This document shows positions 35,778-43,636 of a stretch of DNA of 64,000 nucleotides, in pieces; the stretch's first letter is position 1, and each line of letters starts with the position of its first letter. This DNA comes from Clostridium frigoris (GTDB taxonomy: Bacteria > Bacillota > Clostridia > Clostridiales > Clostridiaceae). The position numbers were made by a program, and so were the translations under genes. The notes under the pieces were generated by a model that saw only the letters and a list, made by a program, of their open reading frames with translations, searched no databases and had not been told where the DNA came from. The DNA is taken from positions 124,001-188,000 of the forward strand of contig NZ_JAHLDV010000002.1 of NCBI RefSeq assembly GCF_018861865.1, given 5' to 3'.

Positions 35778-35794
35778 GTAATCGTTACGATTGC
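35778..35794. promoter_or_regulatory. Palindromic operator-like site between the EIIB gene and manL
   Basis: GTAATCGTTACGATTGC is a near-perfect palindrome centred on 35786. It overlaps a degenerate cre match (TGTAATCGTTACGA, mismatched at the 3' end). It lies 120 bp before manL and could bind CcpA or another repressor, or mark the junction of the acquired block. The remainder of 35760-35913 shows only the manL ribosome site AGGAGG. Confidence 0.4.
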
Positions 35795-35913
35795 TTGTGA
35801 TGAGCTCCAAATAAAATTGTTAAAATAATCATAATTATTAATTTTGGTTACAGGTTTTTTTAAACTTTTATATAAATTTTACTGTAACAAATAAAAAATA
35901 GGAGGTATAAAAG

Positions 35914-36891
35914 ATGGTTGGAATAATTCTTGCTAGTCACGGAGAATTTGCTAAAGGCATCTTGCAATCTGGTGCAATGATTTTCGGAGAACAAGAAAAC
36001 GTACAAGCTGTTACGTTGATGCCTAGTGAAGGCCCTGATGATCTTAAAGCAAAAATGAAAGACGCAATCGCATCCTTTGATAACCAAGATCAAGTTTTAA
36101 TACTAGTTGATCTTTGGGGCGGTACACCATTCAACCAAGCGAATAGTCTATTTGAAGAACACAAAGACAAATGGGCGATCGTAGCTGGTATGAATCTACC
36201 AATGGTTATTGAAGCTTATGCTTCACGTTCTTCAATGGAATCCGCACAGGAAATTGCGGCTTATATCTTAAAACCAGCTAAAGAAGGAGTTAAAGTTAAG
36301 CCTGAAGAATTAGAACCAGAAGAGGTTGGTAAATCTTCGCAAGTGAACGCAGGGATTTCTAATGCAGGTGCACCTGGTTCATTCGAATATGTTTTAGCTC
36401 GTATTGATTCTCGTTTACTTCATGGGCAAATAGCGACTGCTTGGTCAAAAGATGTGCTACCTACACGAATTATTGTCGTGTCAGATTCAGTAGCCAAAGA
36501 TGAGCTTCGTAGCAAATTGATAACACAAGCTGCTCCTCCGGGTGTTAAAGCTCATGTTGTTCCAATTAAACAAATGATTAAGCTTGCAAAAAATGATAAA
36601 TCTTTTGGCGGACAACGTGCATTGCTTCTTTTTGAAAATCCACAAGATGTACTTCGCGCAGTAGAAGGTGGAGTACCACTTAAGACAATTAATATTGGCT
36701 CTATGGCTCACGCTATAGGTAAAGTTCAACCAAACAAAGTGCTTGCTTTCAATCAAAACGATATTGATACCTTCAATAAGCTTAAAAAAGCTGGACTTAC
36801 TTTTGATGTTCGTAAAGTTCCAAATGATTCAAAAGGAAATATGGACGAAATACTTAAAAAAGCACAAGCGGAATTAAATAAATTAAAATAA
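35914..36891 (+). CDS. manL: Mannose-family PTS EIIAB component (ManL/MptA type)
   Basis: A 325-residue fusion. The EIIA-Man domain (about 1-130) begins VGIILASHGEFAKG with the phosphorylated His at residue 9. A charged Glu/Pro linker (about 130-155) follows, then EIIB with ARIDSRLLHGQIATAW and its His near residue 170. It relays phosphate from HPr to mannose, glucose or related hexose. The ribosome site is AGGAGG. Codon use differs from the neighbours: many CGT Arg and C-ending codons, against AGA in flanking genes. This suggests acquisition from a Listeria/Lactobacillales-like donor. It starts the conserved IIAB-IIC-IID-ManO order. Confidence 0.92.
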   Translation: MVGIILASHGEFAKGILQSGAMIFGEQENVQAVTLMPSEGPDDLKAKMKDAIASFDNQDQVLILVDLWGGTPFNQANSLFEEHKDKWAIVAGMNLPMVIEAYASRSSMESAQEIAAYILKPAKEGVKVKPEELEPEEVGKSSQVNAGISNAGAPGSFEYVLARIDSRLLHGQIATAWSKDVLPTRIIVVSDSVAKDELRSKLITQAAPPGVKAHVVPIKQMIKLAKNDKSFGGQRALLLFENPQDVLRAVEGGVPLKTINIGSMAHAIGKVQPNKVLAFNQNDIDTFNKLKKAGLTFDVRKVPNDSKGNMDEILKKAQAELNKLK

Positions 36892-36927
36892 TCTAACTAC
36901 TTAAATGAAAAAGGGGGATTAATAATC

Positions 36928-37734
36928 ATGGATATAAATATAATCCAAATGATATTAGTCGTTATCGTGGCATTTCTGGCTGGTATGGAAGGTATCTTGG
37001 ATCAATTTCAATTCCACCAACCAGTAATTGCTTGTACGTTAATCGGCTTAGTTACAGGTAACTTATTACCATGCCTAATATTAGGTGGTACTCTTCAAAT
37101 GATTGCTTTAGGTTGGGCAAACATAGGTGCTGCTGTAGCACCCGATGCAGCGCTTGCATCTGTTGCATCTGCAATTATTCTAGTTCTTGGTGGCCAAGGC
37201 ACAGCAGGAGTTGGTTCAGCTATTGCTATTGCTGTTCCTCTAGCAGTTGCAGGTCTATTATTAACAATTATTTGTCGTACCATTGCTACAGCGTTTGTAC
37301 ATTTCATGGATGCTGCTGCTGAACAAGGAGATTTCAGAAAAGTTGAAATGTGGCATATCATTGCTATTTGTATGCAGGGTATACGTATTGCAATTCCAGC
37401 AGCTTTGATTTTAGCAGTTGGCGCTGGTCCAATTCGTTCAATACTTGAAGCTATGCCTACTTGGTTAACAGGTGGACTCGCAATCGGTGGTGGAATGGTC
37501 GTAGCTGTTGGTTATGCAATGGTAATCAACATGATGGCTACAAAAGAAGTATGGCCATTCTTTGCAATTGGTTTTGTATTAGCAACTATTTCACAAATTA
37601 CGCTTATCGGACTAGGTACAATCGGTGTATGTGTGGCTCTTATTTACTTAAAGCTTACTAAACAAGGTGGCTCAGGTAATGGTGGAAACTCAAATACTGG
37701 TGATCCATTAGGCGATATTATAGACACTTACTAA
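36928..37734 (+). CDS. manM: Mannose-family PTS EIIC membrane component
   Basis: A 268-residue membrane protein with about six to eight hydrophobic segments. Recognisable EIIC-Man stretches are DQFQFHQPVIACTLIGLVTG, LGGTLQMIALGWANIGAAVA (family signature) and the Ala/Gly-rich PDAALASVASAIILVLGG. The tail ends in a Gly/Asn/Ser-rich stretch. With EIID it forms the sugar channel. AAAGGGGG lies upstream. It shares the atypical codon use of manL and manN and lies 36 bp after manL. Confidence 0.93.
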   Translation: MDINIIQMILVVIVAFLAGMEGILDQFQFHQPVIACTLIGLVTGNLLPCLILGGTLQMIALGWANIGAAVAPDAALASVASAIILVLGGQGTAGVGSAIAIAVPLAVAGLLLTIICRTIATAFVHFMDAAAEQGDFRKVEMWHIIAICMQGIRIAIPAALILAVGAGPIRSILEAMPTWLTGGLAIGGGMVVAVGYAMVINMMATKEVWPFFAIGFVLATISQITLIGLGTIGVCVALIYLKLTKQGGSGNGGNSNTGDPLGDIIDTY

Positions 37735-37753
37735 GAAGGGAGAGGACACGAAA

Positions 37754-38665
37754 ATGGCAAATAAATTAAAATTAACAAAAAAAGATCGTATTTCTGTTTG
37801 GTGGCGTTCAACTTTCCTTCAAGGTTCTTGGAACTACGAAAGAATGCAAAACGGTGGCTGGGCATACGCATTGATTCCCGCAATTAAAAAATTATATAAG
37901 ACTAAAGAAGATCGTGCAGCTGCACTCAAACGTCACTTGGAGTTCTTTAACACTCACCCGTATGTAGCTTCACCAGTAATTGGTGTAACATTAGCCTTAG
38001 AAGAAGATCGTGCAAATGGTCTGCCAATAGATGACATAACTATTCAAGGTGTTAAAGTTGGTATGATGGGACCTTTAGCGGGTGTAGGTGATCCAGTTTT
38101 CTGGTTTACTGTTAGGCCAATTTTAGGGGCATTAGCTGGTTCTCTTGCTATGGCTGGTAACATCCTTGGACCAATTATATTTTTCTTAGCTTGGAATTTC
38201 ATCCGTATGTCATTTACGTGGTATACACAAGAGTTTGGTTACAAAGCAGGTTCTAAAATTACCGATGATGTATCAGGTAATTTACTACAAGATGTTACAA
38301 AAGGAGCATCCATCCTTGGTATGTTCATTTTGGGATCTTTAGTTAACAGATGGGTAACCGTTGTATTTACACCTGTAGTATCAACCGTTAAGTTAGCTAA
38401 GGGTGCCTTCATTGTTTGGGACAAACTTCCTGCTGGAGCAGAAGGTATTAAACAAGCACTTTTGCAACAAGGAAGTGGTTTGTCATTAACTTCTGATAAA
38501 GTTACGACATTACAAAATAACTTGGATTCTTTGATTCCTGGAATTGCAGGATTAGGATTGACATTACTTTGTATGTGGTTGCTTAAGAAGAAAGTATCTC
38601 CAATTACAATTATTTTTGGGTTGTTCGCAGTGGGTATTGTTTTCCACTTAATCGGCTTAATGTAA
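37754..38665 (+). CDS. manN: Mannose-family PTS EIID membrane component
   Basis: A 303-residue protein. The N-terminal soluble part shows KKDRISVWWRSTFLQGSWNY, the classic EIID start. FFNTHPYVASPVIGVTLALE and VKVGMMGPLAGVGDPVFWF follow, then membrane helices towards the C-terminus (about 255-303). It completes the IIC-IID translocator that also serves as a class IIa bacteriocin and phage receptor in other Firmicutes (family knowledge). It lies 19 bp after manM with AGGGAG as ribosome site and is followed by a terminator. Confidence 0.93.
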   Translation: MANKLKLTKKDRISVWWRSTFLQGSWNYERMQNGGWAYALIPAIKKLYKTKEDRAAALKRHLEFFNTHPYVASPVIGVTLALEEDRANGLPIDDITIQGVKVGMMGPLAGVGDPVFWFTVRPILGALAGSLAMAGNILGPIIFFLAWNFIRMSFTWYTQEFGYKAGSKITDDVSGNLLQDVTKGASILGMFILGSLVNRWVTVVFTPVVSTVKLAKGAFIVWDKLPAGAEGIKQALLQQGSGLSLTSDKVTTLQNNLDSLIPGIAGLGLTLLCMWLLKKKVSPITIIFGLFAVGIVFHLIGLM

Positions 38666-38676
38666 TATTTTTACTC

Positions 38677-38707
38677 AACCTGGGCTTTTGGCCTGGGTTT
38701 TTTTATT
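38677..38707 (+). terminator. Terminator after manN
   Basis: AACCTGGGC pairs with GCCTGGGTT using two G-T wobbles, a short loop and a run of T. It should limit readthrough into manO. Confidence 0.8.
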
Positions 38708-38716
38708 ACTTTCTAT

Positions 38717-38749
38717 GTTAATATTGCAGCGACCCAGGAGATGATTTAA
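38717..38749 (+). repeat. Short partial copy of the intergenic repeat, right of the PTS block
   Basis: These 33 bp match 35155-35187 at 29 positions, ending with the same AGGAGATGATTTAA. It lies in the 342-bp gap 38666-39007. The rest of that gap holds the manN terminator and AT-rich sequence in which no promoter or RNA was recognised. The pair of copies brackets the PTS genes. Confidence 0.5.
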
Positions 38750-39007
38750 TTTTATGTATAGTAAAGCTGTTTTGACGGTTGTGCCTTGTTGCACTTGATT
38801 AGTTCATCTTAAGAATGTATATTATATACTAGAGTCAAGTAGTACAATGATTTATTAATTTAGCAGAGGCAGTGCAGTTTATGCCTTGAGGGTATTGTAA
38901 ATATTTTAGAGGTAATAAAAAATGTTACTAAGTTTTAAAAGATAGCTGTTAATTAATAGAAACAAATAAAAACAAATTTATGTATAAATAGAAAAGAGGT
39001 AGATCGT

Positions 39008-39382
39008 ATGGTTCAATCACTCAATACAAAGGTGGATCTAGTAATTGATGCAACAGCTTTAACAGGATTTACAGATTATGGTAAAATTATGATTGGTGAC
39101 AAAGGTTTTGAGTTTTATAATTCTCGTGATTCTCGAAAATTTGTTCAAATTCCTTGGGAAGAGGTTGACAAGGTCATTGCGTCCGTAATGCTAAAAGGAA
39201 AGTGGATTCCGCGATATGCCATCAAAACGAAGCAAAATGTTACCTATATTTTTTCTTCTAAAGATCCCAAAAAAGTGCTTCGTGCTATTCGAAAATATAT
39301 TGATCCAAGTCATATGGTTAATTCGTTAAGTTTTTTCGATGTTATAAAGCGAGCTATGAAATCGAGATTTAAGAAGAGTTGA
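39008..39382 (+). CDS. manO: DUF956 protein associated with mannose PTS (ManO-like)
   Basis: A 124-residue cytosolic protein. It opens VQSLNTKVDLVIDATALTGF and has NSRDSRKFVQIPWEEVDKVIASVM, both characteristic of DUF956. Its genes nearly always follow manLMN in Listeria, enterococci and lactic bacteria, where it is thought to modulate the PTS operon (family knowledge). AGAGGT precedes the ATG. It lies beyond the manN terminator, 342 bp away, and shares CGT-type codons with manLMN, supporting transfer as one block. Confidence 0.85.
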   Translation: MVQSLNTKVDLVIDATALTGFTDYGKIMIGDKGFEFYNSRDSRKFVQIPWEEVDKVIASVMLKGKWIPRYAIKTKQNVTYIFSSKDPKKVLRAIRKYIDPSHMVNSLSFFDVIKRAMKSRFKKS

Positions 39383-39455
39383 TCAACTAAAGTCTCCTCA
39401 TTCTATAAGCAACTGGTTTGTTTTTGAGGTGATTTTGATAAAATAACATACCATT

Positions 39456-39497
39456 TAACATGTTAATTAATACTATAATTAGCATGTTATTTTTTAT
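39456..39497 (+). terminator. Terminator after manO
   Basis: TAACATG...CATGTTA arms with an inner TAATTA/TAATTA pair form a long hairpin followed by T residues. It ends the acquired PTS region. Confidence 0.85.
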
Positions 39498-39657
39498 TAA
39501 TTATTGAATAACTATTTCTATATAATATTAAAAATGAATAATCATATATTAATATCAATATATATCAAAGCAATAAATTGTATTTAAAAAATATAGAAAT
39601 ATGTTATAATTTATGTTGTATTTTGAAAAAGAAATAGATTTTTCGGAGGGAATATTA

Positions 39658-40155
39658 ATGGAACCTAGAATAAAAATAATTCTTATTATGAGTATTATTG
39701 CTTTTTTAATGATGTCCAGAAAATTATATACAGTAAGCCAACATGGAAAACTTATTATAAACATAAGCAAAAATAGACGTTGGGCCATTCTTAGTGCCAT
39801 TCTTTGGGCTGTGATGATTATCCCATGGGGTATATTAGGGTATCTTCACTATATGGAAAACACTTATGATAATATTTTATTGGATATATTTTGGATTGAA
39901 ATCTCAATTTTTAATATAATAAGGGGTTCACATAGTTCAGAAATAAGAGAAAATGGGATATATGGCTCTGGAAAATTTTACAAATGGTCTAAAGTTAAAA
40001 GTTATAGTTGGATATTACCAACTGTTATTCAATTTGAAGTCAATACATTTTTCAAAATTGATTACAGTTTTGAATTTACCATAAAAGAAGAATTAAAATC
40101 AAAAGTAAATGAAACAGTACAAAAATATTGCAAAATAAAAATAAGCAGAAGATAG
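39658..40155 (+). CDS. Small two-helix membrane protein (DUF5673-like)
   Basis: ATG 39658 is chosen because CGGAGGG precedes it, not the earlier ATG at 39613. The 165-residue product has a first hydrophobic helix (about 5-22), a second and probably third around 45-80, and a C-terminal soluble domain with SSEIRENGIYGSGKFYKWSK followed by alternating aromatic residues. That pattern recalls PH-like/DUF5673 domains. Function unknown. It converges on metH, sharing a bidirectional terminator. Confidence 0.6.
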   Translation: MEPRIKIILIMSIIAFLMMSRKLYTVSQHGKLIINISKNRRWAILSAILWAVMIIPWGILGYLHYMENTYDNILLDIFWIEISIFNIIRGSHSSEIRENGIYGSGKFYKWSKVKSYSWILPTVIQFEVNTFFKIDYSFEFTIKEELKSKVNETVQKYCKIKISRR

Positions 40156-40176
40156 TGTTAAACCTTCTGCTTATTT
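40139..40176. terminator. Bidirectional terminator between the DUF5673-like gene and metH
   Basis: AAATAAGCAGAAG (40139-40151) pairs with CTTCTGCTTATTT (40164-40176), with A/T tails on both sides. It overlaps the 3' end of the plus-strand gene. Confidence 0.8.
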
Positions 40177-40211
40177 AGAGTCACGCAGGAAAAGCTTCAT
40201 AGGTACTGCCA

Positions 40212-42581
40212 TCATTCACATTTGAATAATTTTCTGGCAAACTTTACAGTTTGAGTAGCATCTTTTGCATAATAATCTGCACCAATCATTTTTGCATACT
40301 CTTCATTTAAAACTGCGCCTCCAACAAGAACAGTACAATCCAAATTATTGTCTCTAATTGCCTTTATCGTTTCACCCATGCTTCTGACAGTGGTGGTCAT
40401 AAGTGCACTTAAACCAACTAATTTAATATTACCACTACGTACTGCTTCAACAACTACATCCTCGTGTACATCTTTTCCAAGATCTATTACATCAAATCCA
40501 TAATTTTCGAGTAGAATTTTAACTATATTTTTACCTATATCATGAATGTCACCCCGAACTGTTGCAAGAACGATTGTGCCTTTACTAATTTTTTTATCAG
40601 TACTTGCCATCATTCTTTCTTTAATTATCTCGAAAGATTTTTTTACTGTTTCTGCAGACTGTAATAATTGGGGAAGAAATATTTCTCCACTTTCATATTT
40701 TTGACCTACAATATCAAGAGAGGGGATTAAGTAGGTATTTACAACTTCCATTTCGGTCATAGTTTTTAAAAGCTCTTTTGTTATTTTTGAAGCTTCTTCC
40801 TTCATACCATCAATAATAATGCTCTTTAAATCTTTATTTGTAGTAATTTCTTTATTTGTCTGTTTTCCCTCAAAAGTTGAGTAAACATCTATATATTTTT
40901 TTGACGCAATATCATTATTCCATAAAACATTAAAGGCATTAATTGTGGATATCATATCCTCAGATAGAGGATTAAGTATTGGAGCATCAAGTCCAGAAGT
41001 TAATGCAGCGGCAAGGAATGTTCTATTTAATATTCTTCTATTAGGCAAACCAAAGGATACATTACTTACCCCAAGAGTAGTTTTAACTCCTAGTGTGCTT
41101 TTAACAAGCTGCAGTGCCCGAATAGTTTCTTTAACCTCACTTTGCTGAGCGGAGGCAGTTAAAACAAGACAATCTATTATAATATCTGATTTATCTATTC
41201 CGTATTCTGCTGCCCTTTTAACAATTTTTTGAGCTACTTTAAGTCTACCTTCAGCTGTTGAGGGAATGCCAGCCTCATCAATGGTGAGGCCTATTACACA
41301 AGCACCATATTTTTTAACTATTGGAAATACTGATTCCATTGTTTCATCTTTACCATTAACAGAATTTATTAGAGGTTTGCCATTATAAATTCGAACTGCT
41401 GCTTCAATTACATCAGGCCTAACACTATCAATTTGAAGGGGAAGATTAACAACACTTTGTAGTTCTTTAATGACTTCAACCATAACTGCAAGTTCGTCAA
41501 TTTCAGGAAGTCCCACATTAACATCTAGTATATCTGCTCCGGCATCTCTTTGATTTATGCCTTCTTTAAGTATATAGTCTAGATTGTTATTTTTTAATGC
41601 CTCTTTAAGCTTTTTTTTGCCGGTAGGATTTATTCTCTCACCAATAACTCTTATATCTTCTCCAAGTACTACTGTTAAAGAAGGTGAACTAACTGCTGTA
41701 AATTTTTTAATATCACGGTTTACAGGCTTTAATTTTTTTAACATTTCATATATGTCTTTTATGTGCTCACATGTAGTTCCACAGCAACCACCGAATATTG
41801 TAACACCCATCTCTGCCATGATTTTTGCGTACTGTGCAAATTCATGTGCATTAACATCATAAAATGCTTCTCCATCTTTAAGTTTAGGAAGACCAGCATT
41901 AGGTTGAACTATAACTGGAATGCTTGAGTACTTAAGTATTTCTGTAATTATTGGAAGCATTTCATTTGGTCCTAAAGAACAATTTACCCCAAGAGCATCT
42001 ACTCCAAGGCTTTGAATTACATTAACCATAGTTAGTGGGTCTGTGCCTGTTAAAGTTCGTCCATTATCCTGATAAGACATTGTACATATAACTGGCAGAC
42101 TACTATTTTCCTTTGCTGCAAGAATAGCGGCCTTTGCCTCATAAACATCTGACATTGTTTCAATAAGTATTATATCTGCGCCTTCTCTTGTACCAATTAT
42201 TATTTGCTCTGCAAAAGTGTCATATGCATCATTAAAAGATAAAGTTCCAAGTGGCTCCATTAATTGACCTATGGGTCCAATATCAAGTGCAACAAGTTTA
42301 GTTTTTGCAGCACCTCTTGCTATCCTTACAGCACTTCCAACAATATCTTCCACACTATACAATGTAGTTTTTAATTTATATCTATTTGCGCCAAATGTGT
42401 TAGTGGTTATGACATCACTGCCTACACCTAAGTATTCTAAATGTATTTTTTCTATGATTTCTGGGTGTAAGATGTTATAACTCTCAGGTAATTCACCCCT
42501 TTTAATTCCATATTTTTGGAGCATTGTTCCCATAGCACCATCAAATAATAAAAAATCATTAAAATTTATTTTTTTATTCAC
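40212..42581 (-). CDS. metH: Cobalamin-dependent methionine synthase lacking the reactivation domain
   Basis: GTG 42581 is preferred: AGGACGG lies 8 bases upstream, and the start overlaps the end of the preceding gene by 8 bp. A longer frame reaches 42608. The 789-residue enzyme moves methyl from methyltetrahydrofolate via cobalamin to homocysteine. Modules: homocysteine-binding barrel (about 1-290) with zinc Cys residues in GVNCSLGP and FGGCCGTTCEH; pterin-binding barrel (about 305-560; GERINPTGKKKLKEAL, DVNVGLPE); cap and B12 domain (about 575-789) with RGDIHDIGKNIV, whose His coordinates cobalt. The AdoMet-binding reactivation domain of full-length MetH (about 1200 residues) is absent here and is supplied by the adjacent upstream gene. 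Confidence 0.93.
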   Translation of the reverse strand: MNKKINFNDFLLFDGAMGTMLQKYGIKRGELPESYNILHPEIIEKIHLEYLGVGSDVITTNTFGANRYKLKTTLYSVEDIVGSAVRIARGAAKTKLVALDIGPIGQLMEPLGTLSFNDAYDTFAEQIIIGTREGADIILIETMSDVYEAKAAILAAKENSSLPVICTMSYQDNGRTLTGTDPLTMVNVIQSLGVDALGVNCSLGPNEMLPIITEILKYSSIPVIVQPNAGLPKLKDGEAFYDVNAHEFAQYAKIMAEMGVTIFGGCCGTTCEHIKDIYEMLKKLKPVNRDIKKFTAVSSPSLTVVLGEDIRVIGERINPTGKKKLKEALKNNNLDYILKEGINQRDAGADILDVNVGLPEIDELAVMVEVIKELQSVVNLPLQIDSVRPDVIEAAVRIYNGKPLINSVNGKDETMESVFPIVKKYGACVIGLTIDEAGIPSTAEGRLKVAQKIVKRAAEYGIDKSDIIIDCLVLTASAQQSEVKETIRALQLVKSTLGVKTTLGVSNVSFGLPNRRILNRTFLAAALTSGLDAPILNPLSEDMISTINAFNVLWNNDIASKKYIDVYSTFEGKQTNKEITTNKDLKSIIIDGMKEEASKITKELLKTMTEMEVVNTYLIPSLDIVGQKYESGEIFLPQLLQSAETVKKSFEIIKERMMASTDKKISKGTIVLATVRGDIHDIGKNIVKILLENYGFDVIDLGKDVHEDVVVEAVRSGNIKLVGLSALMTTTVRSMGETIKAIRDNNLDCTVLVGGAVLNEEYAKMIGADYYAKDATQTVKFARKLFKCE

Positions 42582-43236
42582 AACAACCACCGTCCTTTCT
42601 GAATTCACAACCTATATTTTTACAATCAGCACATCCACTATGCTTTTTTACATTTTTAGTCTTACTAAGTCCTATAAGTGCGGTTACAGATTTCCTAGGA
42701 AGCATTATACTATTTTCAGTAATAGATAGCCCTATCTTTTTATATGCATCTAATACATTTAGTATCTCGGCTCCATTATCAATTGCGAAGTCTCCATAAC
42801 CGGGGCTATATCTAGTTGTAATATAGAGATTCTCTTTTAATGCATTTCCCATAATTTCATCTTGAAGTTCATCACATACATTCTCTATAGCGGTGCTTGC
42901 ACAGGCATCCATAATTACGCCCTTTGTGATATCAAATCTTGAGTAGTAAGCTAGTTTGCTGTCAACAGCAGCTCCCAGAGTTGCCGCCATAACGATGCAT
43001 TTATCGCAGCTTATTAGAAGATCTTTTATATCTTTATCTTTTAAAACTAAAGTGCTTCCTAATAGAAAAAGTTTATCATTTTTTCTTTCAATATCAAAAA
43101 TTTCATATACTGAACTAGATTTGCTTATATCAATTATTTCTTGAACGCATTTATCAATTAAATCTGTCATACTTTTATCTATTTTTTGGTTTTTATATCC
43201 CAAATATCTTAAAACTTCGTTTTTATCGATTTCCAT
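42574..43236 (-). CDS. Stand-alone methionine synthase reactivation domain protein
   Basis: ATG 43236 follows GGAGG at 5 bases; a GTG at 43248 also keeps frame. The 220-residue protein resembles the MetH activation domain: MAATLGAAVDSKLAYYSRFD, STAIENVCDELQDEI, TRYSPGYGDFAIDNGAEILN (AdoMet-binding RxSPGYGD-like motif) and MLPRKSVTALIGLSK. Domains of this kind use AdoMet and an electron donor to rescue oxidised cobalamin. The end KHSGCADCKNIGCEFRKDG is Cys-rich, which is not usual in fused MetH; it could bind a metal or FeS cluster (inference). It overlaps metH by 8 bp, so the two should be made in equal amounts. Confidence 0.88.
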   Translation of the reverse strand: MEIDKNEVLRYLGYKNQKIDKSMTDLIDKCVQEIIDISKSSSVYEIFDIERKNDKLFLLGSTLVLKDKDIKDLLISCDKCIVMAATLGAAVDSKLAYYSRFDITKGVIMDACASTAIENVCDELQDEIMGNALKENLYITTRYSPGYGDFAIDNGAEILNVLDAYKKIGLSITENSIMLPRKSVTALIGLSKTKNVKKHSGCADCKNIGCEFRKDGGCCE

Positions 43237-43381
43237 AGTAGCCTCCACTTAGTTTTATACTAGAATAAGGTATAAATACAATAATTGCAAATATAATATT
43301 TATTAATTACATTTAATAGGCCTATGTTTGCATTGACATTTATATCTATATGAGTTACAATAAAAAACAATAATTTAATAA

Positions 43382-43494
43382 ATTTCTTATTTAGAGAGGT
43401 GGAGGGACTGGCCCTATGAAACCCGACAACCGACATTTATTTTTGATGTAACGGTGTCAATTCCTGCAGAACATAGTTCTGAATAATAAGAAAT
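43382..43494 (+). promoter_or_regulatory. SAM-I riboswitch (S-box)
   Basis: P1 is formed by ATTTCTTATT (43382-43391) with AATAAGAAAT (43484-43493). In between are the conserved AGAGGTGGAGGGACTGGCCC, the core TGAAACCCGACAACC, a P3 arm and GGTGTCAATTCCTGCAGA. It reads toward the plus-strand operon, not toward metH. Downstream AGTTTTTTA can pair with TAAAAAACT as an antiterminator that excludes the terminator. Binding of SAM should therefore switch the threonine/homoserine operon off. Confidence 0.95.
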
Positions 43495-43518
43495 CAGTTT
43501 TTTACCTATAGTAATATA

Positions 43519-43553
43519 AAAAACTGCTTTCTTACTTGAAGGCAGTTTTTTTA
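43519..43553 (+). terminator. Terminator of the S-box leader
   Basis: AAACTGC and GCAGTTT arms, extended inward by TTC/GAA, then seven T. Its left arm is part of the antiterminator partner. Confidence 0.9.
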
Positions 43554-43636
43554 ATAGAAATAAAAATAAAAAAAATTATTAGAAAATTTGAATAATTAAA
43601 AAGATTTATACAATAATTAATCAAAGGAGTGTTAAT

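Noticed and set aside
37071-37322. Cys/Ser-rich open frame on the plus strand within manM
   Set aside because: Out-of-frame reading of the Ala/Gly-rich EIIC gene.
43237-43636. S-box considered as the leader of metH
   Set aside because: Its conserved core reads on the plus strand and the terminator lies toward the ApgM-like gene; metH is on the minus strand.
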